Assembly: GCA_910579415.1 (NCBI GenBank)
Contig: CAJTUY010000003.1
Location: 1-29,457, forward strand
DNA length: 29,457 nucleotides
Direction of reading: 5' to 3'
Source of the DNA: an uncultured Clostridia bacterium
GTDB lineage: Bacteria; Bacillota; Clostridia; UBA1381
The translations under genes were made by a program, and so were the position numbers. Shown here piece after piece: positions 1-9,205 of the stretch; the first letter of the stretch is position 1; each line of letters opens with the position of its first letter. A model generated the notes under the pieces. The model made no database searches, was not told the origin of the DNA, and worked only from the letters and a program-made list of their open reading frames with translations.

Positions 1-2
1 AA

Positions 3-1787
3 CAATACGGTGAGCCTAAAGAAATATGGCTTACGGAAATGGGTTGGCCCACACATAAGACGGAAGAACGGACAGATATGCTTCAATATACAGATGAGCA
101 GCAGGGAAAATATCAGACAAGAATGTATATGACCTGCCGCGCAAATGGCTTTGGTGAAAGAATATTTATGTATGGTTTTCAGGAAAAAGGCATTTCGCCG
201 GGCGACCCTGAGCATCATTTCGGAATAGTGCGCTCCGCGTATAACGTCCGAACTCCTTTAGCGGCAAAGCCTGCGTTAATAACAGTGGCGGCAATGAATA
301 AGCTGATTGGAAATTCCGATTATACGGACAGTGTATATTTTAATGAAGATACTTCTGCGCATCGTTTTACGGACAGGGACAGCAACGAGCAAACCATTGC
401 GATATGGAGTAGTCGGGAGGATAATGTTTCGCTTAATCTTGGAGCGACAGAGGTTACAGTGATTGACTTATATGGAAATATTGTAGATACATTCAGAAGT
501 CAAAACGGAATTTATCAATTTGATTTGAATGATGACCAATATTATATCAAGGGAAAGTTTACGGCTTTTTCAAAGGCGGATACTGATATTACAACGGAAT
601 ATCCTCATGAGGTTGTAAAGGGAAATACTTTCAATATTAAAGTTGCAGATAAACAGAAAAGGAATTTAAGAATAGATGTTAAATGCGATGACGCGTTTAC
701 AATAGAAGAAAATAACGGAGTTGTAAACGGTGATGGCAAGGTTTCAATGAAGGTTATGAAAGAGGACAGCGATTTGCATAATGTCTTTGTCAATATTTAT
801 GAAGGTGAGCAGATTGTGTTATCTTCAAGATATACAATAAAAATAGGTTCTCAGATGAGCGGAGAATTTATGCTGGTAACAACCGAAACAACTCCGAGAA
901 GACAGCGGCTTGTCAACCGCCTGAAAAATCAGACGGACAGTACAACTATTTCGGGAAGCTGTGAAATTATCGCTCCGGAGGAATTGGCAAGCGCGGCAAA
1001 GAAAACAAGATTTTTAAATGTACGTCCGGGAGATACAGTGAGCGTTCCTATAAATTTACCTGAACAGCTAACGACACGAAGCTGGAATATTACAATGCGT
1101 TACGAGCTTGATGACGGTACGGTTTGGGAAGATTCGGGGCATATCAATGAAACAGTAGCTCAAAAGGCGGATACCCCTCCTGTTATTGATGGAGTTTTAG
1201 CAAATTCCGAATGGAAAGGTAGTTTGTTTGAAGCGAAAAGTAAGTCGGAGGCTATTGATTTGAACGGTGCTTGGGGCGGAGAAAAGGATATTAGTCTTAC
1301 GGGACGAGTGATGTATGACAGCGAAAATCTTTATTTGGGACTTACGGTAAAAGATAATGCCTTTGTGCAGGAAAAGACGGGCGCGGATATATGGAACGGA
1401 GATTGTGTTCAGCTTGCTATTGAAGATTTTTCAGAGGAAGAAAGAGATGCGAACACTTCAAAGTTCACCGAGATAGGAATTGCACAGACAAAAGTTGGTC
1501 CAACTATATGGAGATATAATTCTTGCTATGACTTGCCAAGCGGCGAAATTAAAAATGCAGAAGCAAAGATAAAGCGTATAGGAACGGAAACCATATATGA
1601 AATTAAAATTCCGTTTTCCGAGCTTTTCAAAGAGGGATATGTATTAAAAGCTGATAAAACTATGGGCTTTTCAATAGTGGTAAATGATGCTGATAACAAG
1701 GAACGAAAGGGGTGGATTGAATATAACAGCGGCGTTGGCAGAGATAAAAACTCAAAGCTGTTTGGCACTTTGAAGTTTGCAAGCTGA
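3..1787 (+). CDS. Glycoside hydrolase, clan GH-A (3' part), with C-terminal CBM9-like domain
   Basis: The reading frame is already open at base 3, so the start lies upstream of the window; about 594 residues are visible. The first residues read EIWLTEMGW. This matches the strand-7 motif of clan GH-A (TIM-barrel) hydrolases, with the Glu at 36-38 as likely nucleophile. The acid/base Glu would be upstream and cannot be seen. After the barrel come beta-rich linker regions. The last ~200 residues (from about 1170) look like a CBM9 module: PVIDGVLANSEW near the start, then DSENLYLGLTVKD, IWNGDCVQLAIE and a terminal GWIEYNSGVG. The family is a GH39/GH5-like group by motif only, and the substrate is unknown. 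The downstream hydrolase at 5935 shares the same barrel end (…EHNFGMI versus EHHFGIV), so the two are paralogues. It is probably secreted, but the signal peptide is not in view. Confidence 0.75.
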   Translation, partial: QYGEPKEIWLTEMGWPTHKTEERTDMLQYTDEQQGKYQTRMYMTCRANGFGERIFMYGFQEKGISPGDPEHHFGIVRSAYNVRTPLAAKPALITVAAMNKLIGNSDYTDSVYFNEDTSAHRFTDRDSNEQTIAIWSSREDNVSLNLGATEVTVIDLYGNIVDTFRSQNGIYQFDLNDDQYYIKGKFTAFSKADTDITTEYPHEVVKGNTFNIKVADKQKRNLRIDVKCDDAFTIEENNGVVNGDGKVSMKVMKEDSDLHNVFVNIYEGEQIVLSSRYTIKIGSQMSGEFMLVTTETTPRRQRLVNRLKNQTDSTTISGSCEIIAPEELASAAKKTRFLNVRPGDTVSVPINLPEQLTTRSWNITMRYELDDGTVWEDSGHINETVAQKADTPPVIDGVLANSEWKGSLFEAKSKSEAIDLNGAWGGEKDISLTGRVMYDSENLYLGLTVKDNAFVQEKTGADIWNGDCVQLAIEDFSEEERDANTSKFTEIGIAQTKVGPTIWRYNSCYDLPSGEIKNAEAKIKRIGTETIYEIKIPFSELFKEGYVLKADKTMGFSIVVNDADNKERKGWIEYNSGVGRDKNSKLFGTLKFAS

Positions 1788-1838
1788 CGCATATAAAATA
1801 GAAGCAAATAAGCAATTGTAAAAGAAAGGAAGGAAAAA

Positions 1839-4800
1839 ATGAAGAAAATCAGTCTATTTTTAACATTAACAATGTTATGTTCAATGTTGGTAATGCCAAT
1901 ACATAGTAGTGCGGCGGGTAAAATATTTGAAGAGGATTTTGAAAGCTATTCATCTGTTTCAGATATGCCGATAGGTACAGGCATATGGGAATGGGGTGAT
2001 AACCCTTCTTCGGAAAAGTCGGAGATAGTTACGGAAGATGGCGGTAATAAAGCGTTTGCGCTGAAATTGACCTCTGATACTAATTCTATATGGTTAGACC
2101 GTAGGTTATCAAGCAGCGGAAATGAAGTCTTAAAAATAAAAATGAGCGTAAAAACGGATACAACAGCTCTAAGAATCCCATTGAGCGTTTACGGAGCGGG
2201 CGGAGATTTTATGTTTGCTATTTTTCTTGACGGAAAAATTAAAACGCTTAACGGAGAGCAAACAGAATTTGCAAGCTATGAAGCAAACAAATGGTATGAC
2301 CTTGAAACAGATTTCAATTTTGAAACAAAAACTTATGATATAACTGTTATTGATGAGGCAGGAACGAAATCTGTAACTGAGAATGTGCCTTTTGGAAATG
2401 CAGGCATGAGCAATATAGACCGTATAAGGTTACAATGCTGGGATAACTTAAACGGAAATGTATTCTTTGACGATTTTTCAGCGGAAAGCTATGTAAAAGA
2501 AAGTGAAGTAATACCCGCAGGTGCAATAAGTGATAATTTTAACGGCTATAATTCAGTTTCGGATATGTCTGCTTGGAATTTTAGCGGCGCACAGAATAAG
2601 GCTGAGATAGTAAGCGATGTAAGCGGTAAAGCTCTTGCATTGCATTTGGACTCGGCAACAGACAGTATTTGGGCTATAAGACCGTTTACACAGATAAATA
2701 CGGGTAATGTTAAAATCAAAACATCTGTTAAAACTGATAATACAGGACTTACAGTGCCTCTCGGAATACATTGCGACAGTGACCCTTGGTTTGTATATGC
2801 TATGTTTACAAACGGGGTAATCAAAACAGAGGACGGCACTGAATTTGCAACGTATGAAGCGAATCAATGGTATAAGGTTGAAGCTGATTTTAACCTTTCG
2901 GAAAAGACCTACAATGTTACTATAATAGGTCCTGATGGCGTAGAACGCGAAACAAAAGATGTTCCCTTCAGAAATCAGTCATTATCAGCAATTAGCTCGG
3001 TATGGCTGCAATGCTGGTCAAAAATTGATGCAAACGCGTATTTTGATGATTTCTATGTAGAGCAGTATTATAAAGCACCATCTTTACCTACGTCTAAGGT
3101 TAAAGTATATGACAGCAATAATGAGGTTGTGGAAAATTGGAACAGTATTCCATCTGACATCTCATCAATATCACTTGATTTCAGCACACCGATGAAATCA
3201 TCATCGTTTACCACAGACACCGTCAAACTGACAAACACCTCTAATAATGAAAATGTATCCTACATGGGAACATTAGATGGAAGCGTATATACTATCGTTC
3301 CGAGCAGTCTTGCGGCAAATACTACATATAATCTGTTAATTAGCAAGGATATAGAAAATATTTCAGGTGCAAAAATGGCAGAGGATGTAACGGTTGTTTT
3401 GACAACGAGTGATGCGGTTGTTGACCCGCCGGCTTCACCTGACCCCTCAACATCAATTCTTGTAGATGAAAAGTTTGATAATTATTCAGCAGTAAGCGAA
3501 ATGACAAACGAAAACAGATGGTATTGGGGTGAGAATAATTCGCAGAATAAATCAGAAATAAAGACTGAGGGTGAAAATAAAGTATTTGCGCTTAATTTGG
3601 ACTCAAGTACAGATAATATTTCGTTACTGCGCGATTTTGACGAGGTTACAGACAAATATTTGAAAGTATCAGTTGATGCAAAATCAAGCGACACAGAACT
3701 TACAGTGCCGATAAGCATAAACGATTATAATATATTTGTAATGTTTGACCATGCGAAAATCAAGGCAAATGATACAGAGATAATGACGTATGAGGCAAAC
3801 AAATGGTACAATATCACAGCGTATTTTGATATTGCTGCAAAGACATATGACGTTGTTATAACAGATGAAAACGGACAGAAAACAGTATTGAAAAATGCAA
3901 CAACAAGTCAGACCAAAATTGCAAATGTAAAAATGCAGTGCTGGGCAAAGAGAGATGCAACAGCTTCATTTGACAATTTGTATGTTGAGAAATTGGATGA
4001 AAAGCCTGTAATTGAAGACACTCCCACACCAACATCAAAATTGATTGAAGATGATTTTGAAGCGTACAATACAGTTAATGATATGAGTTCATATGGTTGG
4101 GGAGAAAATGATTCAAAGACTAAATCTGAAATAGTAACAGAAAATAATAGTAAAGTATTTGCGCTGAAATTAGATGAAAACACAGACAGCATATGGACTT
4201 ACAGAGGAATGAACAAGGTCAGCGATAAGTGCCTGAAGGTATCGGTTGATGTAAAATCAAGCGATGCAGGACTTACTGTTCCGTTGGGAGTAACAACTAT
4301 GGGCGGCGATTTGCGCTATGTTATGATGAACGGCGGAAATATCGAAGTTGAAAACGGTCCGCAGATAATGGCGTATGAAGCGGGTAAATGGTATAACATT
4401 ACCGCATATTTTGATTTTTCCACAAAGACATACGACCTTGTTATTACGGATGAAAACGGCAAAATACATGTTTCGAAGGACATCGCATTTAATTTAACGG
4501 GAATAGATACATTGAGATTACAGTGCTGGTCCAAGAAAAATGCTACGGCATATTTTGATAATTTGTTGGTAGAGCAGCTTGATAAAAAGCCTGTAATTGA
4601 AGAAGACCCTGGTACTATTCCTGATGGTATTGATATAACAGATGACTTTGAGAGCTACAATACTGTTAATGATATGGGCGTATATGGTATAACAGGAAAA
4701 GAATTGAGCAGCGTTGTAGAAGAAGCAGGAAATAAATTCTTCAGACTTGGTTTGAACAGTGAAACAGACAGTATATGGGCAGACAGAAGTTTTGTAAAGG

Positions 4801-5870
4801 TTGACGAAGGCATTTTAAATGTTAAGACAAGATTCAAATCATCAGATACAACATTGACAGTACCGTTAAGCGTATGGAGTTCAAATGATAAATCTTTCTT
4901 CTATATTTTAGTTACAGAAGGTAAAATTTATGCCGGCGACCATGTAGAGCAGCTTGCACCGCTTAAAGTGAATACATGGTATGATGTTGACGCGGTATTT
5001 AATTTGAATACCAAAACATATACGGTAAGTATTTCTGACGGAACGGATACTATAAAAAGCGGCAATCTTATATTCGGAAATACTGATATGACAGACATAA
5101 ATTTTGTAAGAATGCAGTGCTGGAGTAAGGTAAACGCAAACGCTGATTTTGATAATTTGAGTATTAAATCATCTATGGCTGTACCTGAAATTACTGAAAA
5201 CAGCGTTACATTCTATAATGCGAACGGCGATGCGATGAATGAACTTACCAATGTTTCGACAGGAACCTCTAAGATTGTAATTGATTTTAAGACATATATG
5301 GATGCAGATAGTCTTGACGGCATTAAGCTGATAAATAAAAAGACTAATACAGAGGTTGCGGTCACTGCTCAAAAAACACAGAAAACATATGAAATGGTAC
5401 TTGATAAGCTGCTGGAGGGTAACACAACATATGCGCTTATTATTCCGGGAACTGTTAAAAACCGTAATGACATTGCTCTTGGCGAAGATAAGACAGTAAC
5501 ATTTGTTACTGAGAGCAGCGCAGGAGGTTTATCTGTTAAAATAGCGAATATATCAAACGGCGAACAAGAAGTATCGACCATGACTGATTTGATAGCGGCA
5601 GGCGCGGCAACAACGATTAGCCTGAATTATCAAAATGGTACAGAACCGCAAAATGATACAAATATATGCGTAATAACAAGCTATTATAGCGGTGAAAGAC
5701 TTGTTAAAACAAGTGTTATGAATAAAACAGTAAGCAAAGATACAGTAAATACCGTCCTTAAATATGATATGCCTATTGAAAGCAAAGACGGAGTGGATTG
5801 CATAAAGGTATTTGTTTGGGATACGGTAAACAATATGAAGCCATATTGCAAGAACGCTGTTTTTAGGTAA
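1839..5870 (+). CDS. Large secreted multi-module protein with five beta-sandwich repeats and Ig-like (Big_5-type) domains
   Basis: The 1343-residue protein opens with a clear signal peptide (MKKISLFLTLTMLCSMLV…, cleavage near SSAAG). Five related modules of ~185 residues each begin with an acidic-aromatic D-F-x-x-Y motif and end with a QCW…A-x-FD(D/N) motif. They start near 1920, 2532, 3463, 4036 and 4630. The fold is inferred to be concanavalin-A/LamG-like. An Ig-like domain of the Big_5 (SbsA) type lies between modules 2 and 3 (about 3096-3420), and a second follows module 5 (about 5190-5515). The C-terminal ~115 residues end in VFVWDTVNNMKP, which resembles a tail common on clostridial polysaccharide-active proteins. 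No catalytic motif is seen, so a glycan-binding or surface scaffold role is likely. The start has a good RBS (AAGGAAGG). The gene lies between two hydrolase genes in one orientation. Confidence 0.8.
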   Translation: MKKISLFLTLTMLCSMLVMPIHSSAAGKIFEEDFESYSSVSDMPIGTGIWEWGDNPSSEKSEIVTEDGGNKAFALKLTSDTNSIWLDRRLSSSGNEVLKIKMSVKTDTTALRIPLSVYGAGGDFMFAIFLDGKIKTLNGEQTEFASYEANKWYDLETDFNFETKTYDITVIDEAGTKSVTENVPFGNAGMSNIDRIRLQCWDNLNGNVFFDDFSAESYVKESEVIPAGAISDNFNGYNSVSDMSAWNFSGAQNKAEIVSDVSGKALALHLDSATDSIWAIRPFTQINTGNVKIKTSVKTDNTGLTVPLGIHCDSDPWFVYAMFTNGVIKTEDGTEFATYEANQWYKVEADFNLSEKTYNVTIIGPDGVERETKDVPFRNQSLSAISSVWLQCWSKIDANAYFDDFYVEQYYKAPSLPTSKVKVYDSNNEVVENWNSIPSDISSISLDFSTPMKSSSFTTDTVKLTNTSNNENVSYMGTLDGSVYTIVPSSLAANTTYNLLISKDIENISGAKMAEDVTVVLTTSDAVVDPPASPDPSTSILVDEKFDNYSAVSEMTNENRWYWGENNSQNKSEIKTEGENKVFALNLDSSTDNISLLRDFDEVTDKYLKVSVDAKSSDTELTVPISINDYNIFVMFDHAKIKANDTEIMTYEANKWYNITAYFDIAAKTYDVVITDENGQKTVLKNATTSQTKIANVKMQCWAKRDATASFDNLYVEKLDEKPVIEDTPTPTSKLIEDDFEAYNTVNDMSSYGWGENDSKTKSEIVTENNSKVFALKLDENTDSIWTYRGMNKVSDKCLKVSVDVKSSDAGLTVPLGVTTMGGDLRYVMMNGGNIEVENGPQIMAYEAGKWYNITAYFDFSTKTYDLVITDENGKIHVSKDIAFNLTGIDTLRLQCWSKKNATAYFDNLLVEQLDKKPVIEEDPGTIPDGIDITDDFESYNTVNDMGVYGITGKELSSVVEEAGNKFFRLGLNSETDSIWADRSFVKVDEGILNVKTRFKSSDTTLTVPLSVWSSNDKSFFYILVTEGKIYAGDHVEQLAPLKVNTWYDVDAVFNLNTKTYTVSISDGTDTIKSGNLIFGNTDMTDINFVRMQCWSKVNANADFDNLSIKSSMAVPEITENSVTFYNANGDAMNELTNVSTGTSKIVIDFKTYMDADSLDGIKLINKKTNTEVAVTAQKTQKTYEMVLDKLLEGNTTYALIIPGTVKNRNDIALGEDKTVTFVTESSAGGLSVKIANISNGEQEVSTMTDLIAAGAATTISLNYQNGTEPQNDTNICVITSYYSGERLVKTSVMNKTVSKDTVNTVLKYDMPIESKDGVDCIKVFVWDTVNNMKPYCKNAVFR
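1920..5170 (+). repeat. Five tandem coding modules of about 540-600 bp
   Basis: Module starts are near 1920, 2532, 3463, 4036 and 4630. Modules 3 and 4 are the most alike: both contain KCLKVSVD/KYLKVSVD, YEA(N/G)KWYNITAYFD and a closing KPVIE linker (near 4005 and 4590). Such coding repeats can expand or contract by homologous recombination. An Ig-like domain separates modules 2 and 3. Confidence 0.75.
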
Positions 5871-5879
5871 TTAAACTAT

Positions 5880-5908
5880 GCAGTCCCACAGTTTTACTGT
5901 GGGGCTGC
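5880..5908 (+). promoter_or_regulatory. Strong intergenic hairpin between two secreted-protein genes
   Basis: A 12-bp stem (GCAGTCCCACAG paired with CTGTGGGGCTGC, one G-U pair) closes a 5-nt loop. It sits 10 bases after the stop at 5870 and 27 bases before the next start. No T-run follows, so it is more likely an mRNA-stability or processing hairpin, or a partial attenuator, than a classical intrinsic terminator. Confidence 0.6.
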
Positions 5909-5934
5909 GTATAACAGAAATGGTAGGGATTGCT

Positions 5935-7536
5935 ATGAAAATTTTTAAACGATGCTTTTTGGGAATTTGCATTATTGCACTGCTTTTGCAAACGGTAGTA
6001 TCGGCATTTAATGTAGAAAAGGTTATCGGAATTGATATTAATAGTGAAACATTCTGCAATGCTTTTATAAGGTCAGAGGATAAAGTCTTTTACTCGGATA
6101 TATACAATAAGACATTAAAAAACAAGACTTTAGAGCTTGAGGAAAAGGTTACAGACCATACGGGAGCAATAGTGTGGTCGGACAACAAGGCAATTACAAT
6201 CAATGCAAAATCAAGGATATTGGAATCGGTTGTGCCGGAAGTTAATAACAATGGACTATATACATTGGAAATGACACTGAAACAAAACGGCACTGTATGC
6301 GATGTGTTTAACGGTGAATTTACCGTAACAGAAGGTAAACGGACAACAGATGACGTCGGAGTATGCACACATTTACATCTTTACGGAGATAAAGAAAATG
6401 TCAGCTTACTAAAAAATCTTGGTTTTTCCATGATTCGAGATGAAGCTATGTGGGATTTTGTTGAAAATTCAAGAGGGCAATATAAAATCCCTGACAGAGT
6501 TCAAAGTTATGTAGAATATGCCAATCAGAAAAATCTTGATATTTTAATGCCGCTTACATACGGAAATCATTTGTATATGTCAAACACAAGTCAGATGCCA
6601 TACACTGATGAACAAATAAATGCTTATGTAAATTACTGCAAATTTGTAGTTTCGCATTTTAGAGATGAAGTAAAATATTTTGAGATTTGGAATGAACCTA
6701 ATATTACTGCGTTTAATCCCGAAAACCGAACAGCGGCAGATTATACGAAATTACTAAAAGCTGCTTATGAGGGAATAAAATCTGTCAATCCTAATGCCGT
6801 TGTCATAGGCGGAGTATGTGCTACTCCCGATAATGTTCACGAATATTATGAGAGCTTGAATAGCGTAGGAGCATATAACTACATGGATGCAATAAGCATA
6901 CACCCGTATTCGTGCTTCGGAACAAATCCGATAGGTGAAGGAAACAGAGAGTTTGAATGGGTTGTTAACATGCTTGAGAAGTATAATAAACCTATTTGGG
7001 TATCAGAGGTCGGATATTACAGTCAGCCTAAATTCAGCGAGGAAGAACAGGCGGCATACGAAGCAAGGACAGCGGTATTATATAAAGCTAACGGTAAAGT
7101 AGACAAGGTGTTTTTCTATGACTTGCAAGACGATGGTAATGATGCGTCAAATGCAGAGCATAATTTTGGTATGATTACATCTGATTTAAGAACAAAGCCG
7201 AATTTTGCTTCGGTTGCGGCAGCAGTTCATTTCACAGGTAATGCTGAAATTAAAGAAACAAAGCGGGCAAATGAATACAGCTTGTTTAAATTCCGAAATG
7301 ATACCGAAAATGAAGATATTTATGCCTTATGGACAAAGGGCGGAAGAAGCATAAATGCAAACATAACATATGGTAATGCGTTTGAGGCTGAATTATCAGG
7401 AAATAATCTGAATATAACATTGCCTCAAACAGATAAAAATCTATATTATGCGGATTGTTTCGGAAAAGAAACTCAAGTGCAGAACGGATATAATTTTACA
7501 CTTGATTATAAGCCGGCATATATTATTTGCCGATAA
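5935..7536 (+). CDS. Secreted glycoside hydrolase, clan GH-A (GH39/GH5-like)
   Basis: The 533-residue protein starts at the ATG whose product opens with a signal peptide (MKIFKRCFLGICIIALLLQ…, cleavage near VVSA). An in-frame ATG 57 bases upstream falls in the hairpin and is unlikely. An N-terminal beta-domain (to about residue 135) is followed by a TIM barrel. EIWNEP carries the acid/base Glu254, and IWVSEVGY carries the nucleophile Glu358. DAISIHPYS lies between them, as in GH39, GH51 and PslG-like enzymes. A small beta-domain ends the protein (about residues 440-533). It should cleave an extracellular polysaccharide; the linkage cannot be read from the sequence. It belongs to a run of surface and secreted genes and is a paralogue of the partial hydrolase at the left edge. 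Confidence 0.8.
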   Translation: MKIFKRCFLGICIIALLLQTVVSAFNVEKVIGIDINSETFCNAFIRSEDKVFYSDIYNKTLKNKTLELEEKVTDHTGAIVWSDNKAITINAKSRILESVVPEVNNNGLYTLEMTLKQNGTVCDVFNGEFTVTEGKRTTDDVGVCTHLHLYGDKENVSLLKNLGFSMIRDEAMWDFVENSRGQYKIPDRVQSYVEYANQKNLDILMPLTYGNHLYMSNTSQMPYTDEQINAYVNYCKFVVSHFRDEVKYFEIWNEPNITAFNPENRTAADYTKLLKAAYEGIKSVNPNAVVIGGVCATPDNVHEYYESLNSVGAYNYMDAISIHPYSCFGTNPIGEGNREFEWVVNMLEKYNKPIWVSEVGYYSQPKFSEEEQAAYEARTAVLYKANGKVDKVFFYDLQDDGNDASNAEHNFGMITSDLRTKPNFASVAAAVHFTGNAEIKETKRANEYSLFKFRNDTENEDIYALWTKGGRSINANITYGNAFEAELSGNNLNITLPQTDKNLYYADCFGKETQVQNGYNFTLDYKPAYIICR

Positions 7537-7564
7537 GCCAATCAAAACAGAGAGGAGATTTTTA

Positions 7565-9205
7565 ATGAGAAAGTATAGATTTACAGCCTGTTTAATAGCC
7601 GCTTTGCTTTCAACGAGTACGGTTTTTGCTGATTTTAATTACAGTGCGGATTACAGCAATGAACGGGTTGTAATAAATGGTGTAACAAACACTGAAACAG
7701 AAGAGATTTCTGTTCAGGTCTACAAACCCAATGCCGGAAATATATCTGACAGCGGTAACTCTATACTGTTTAATGACCAATGCACATCTGACGGAGGAAA
7801 ATATGAAATTCCTTTTCGGTATGACGGAGCTGAAAACGGCATATATGAAATCAATGTGCGCGAGTCAGGAACAGATAAAATATATACTAAGAAAATCAAA
7901 CTTGTTCCCAAGCAGGAATATATAACGGCTGTTTCAGAGCTTAACAAGGCGTCGCAGTCCTCAGAACAGGATTTTGTAAATGCTTTTAATACCTACGGAA
8001 ATGTATTTGACATTGATGAGGAATTAAAAAAGGGTAAGTCTTTTCAGGATTCAGTAAAGAAACTTGCCGCCGGAATTAAAAACAGTCAGCTAACTGTTGA
8101 AAATAATCAGCTAAACGATAAAATAGTGAACACATATGTTATATTAAATGCTGTTAAACAGTCAGAAATAAAAAATGTAATCGGATATTTGGATTACTTG
8201 CAGCAAAATGACGATTTTATTGCCGATTTATCGAAGATATGCACATCGGATGTAAAAGCTGAATATTTAACATCAAAATTGAAAAATATTGCAGTCTTTG
8301 GTGTAGACGGTGCTGATAAATCATTACGCGAAGCATTGATTTTGACGGCGGCGCGCCATAGTAATGTCGGCGCGTTAAAGGCTGTGGTGGAAAAATACGG
8401 TGCAGATGTAGGCATGCAGCTATCATCAATAAAATCTTACGCATATAGTTCTGTCAGCGGAAAAGACTATGGCAGCGCGGCAGACCTTAACACAGCATTG
8501 AAGAATGCAGAAAGTCCTTCCGAGAGTTCAGGAGGCTCAGGCGGAGGCGGCGGTTCAGGCAGTTCGGGAAATAAATCGAATAGTACAGGCAGTACAGGTG
8601 TAACATTCCCTGGAACAGGTAAAGCAGAAGTTCCTGAAATTAACGCAAGATTTATAGACCTTAACACTGTTGAATGGGCATATGAAGCAATTATGGCTCT
8701 TGCAGACAATGGCATTGTAAACGGAAAAACGGACAACGAGTTTTATCCTAACGATAAAGTAACACGCGAGGAATTTGCAAAGTTGCTTGTTTGTATGGCA
8801 AGACTTGAAAACGGCGCGTACTCAAACGACCATTTTACAGATGTAGGCGCGGACGCGTGGTATTCAAGATATGTGAACATTGCGTATGAAAACGGTATAT
8901 GTAACGGAATAGGCGGAGGTTATTTCGGTGTAGGAAAAGAAATCACACGTCAGGATATGTCTGTGATGGTACATAATCTTTTGAAATCAAATCATGAGGC
9001 CATGAATCCGCTGCACACAGAATTTGCTGATGATGAAGATATTTCAGACTATGCAAAGCCTGCGGTGTCATCTCTTTCAGCAATGGGAGTCATAAACGGC
9101 GTAGGTGATAATATGTTTGCGCCAAAGGATAACGCAACACGCGCACAGGCTGCCGTAATCATTTATGCAGCTTATAAAAGAATGAATGGGGTGATTTCGC
9201 AGTGA
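7565..9205 (+). CDS. S-layer homology (SLH) domain surface protein
   Basis: The 546-residue protein begins with a signal peptide (MRKYRFTACLIAALLSTSTVFA) after an RBS at about 7550-7557 (GAGAGGAG). A longer in-frame ORF from 7448 runs inside the upstream gene and is rejected. The N-terminal half has a short beta-region and then a helical region of unknown function. A Gly/Ser linker spans about residues 316-345. Three SLH repeats follow (about 366-410, 428-475 and 490-540), each with the A-x-x-ALA-x-x-GI-x-NG pattern and a T-R-x-(E/D/Q) turn. SLH triplets bind pyruvylated secondary cell-wall polymers, so the protein is probably displayed at the cell surface. Its last four bases overlap the next gene's start, which implies translational coupling. 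Confidence 0.85.
   Translation: MRKYRFTACLIAALLSTSTVFADFNYSADYSNERVVINGVTNTETEEISVQVYKPNAGNISDSGNSILFNDQCTSDGGKYEIPFRYDGAENGIYEINVRESGTDKIYTKKIKLVPKQEYITAVSELNKASQSSEQDFVNAFNTYGNVFDIDEELKKGKSFQDSVKKLAAGIKNSQLTVENNQLNDKIVNTYVILNAVKQSEIKNVIGYLDYLQQNDDFIADLSKICTSDVKAEYLTSKLKNIAVFGVDGADKSLREALILTAARHSNVGALKAVVEKYGADVGMQLSSIKSYAYSSVSGKDYGSAADLNTALKNAESPSESSGGSGGGGGSGSSGNKSNSTGSTGVTFPGTGKAEVPEINARFIDLNTVEWAYEAIMALADNGIVNGKTDNEFYPNDKVTREEFAKLLVCMARLENGAYSNDHFTDVGADAWYSRYVNIAYENGICNGIGGGYFGVGKEITRQDMSVMVHNLLKSNHEAMNPLHTEFADDEDISDYAKPAVSSLSAMGVINGVGDNMFAPKDNATRAQAAVIIYAAYKRMNGVISQ

Noticed and set aside
7448..7564. Longer N-terminus for the first SLH protein
   Set aside because: The extension overlaps the upstream hydrolase gene and would bury the signal peptide; the ATG at 7565 has a good RBS.
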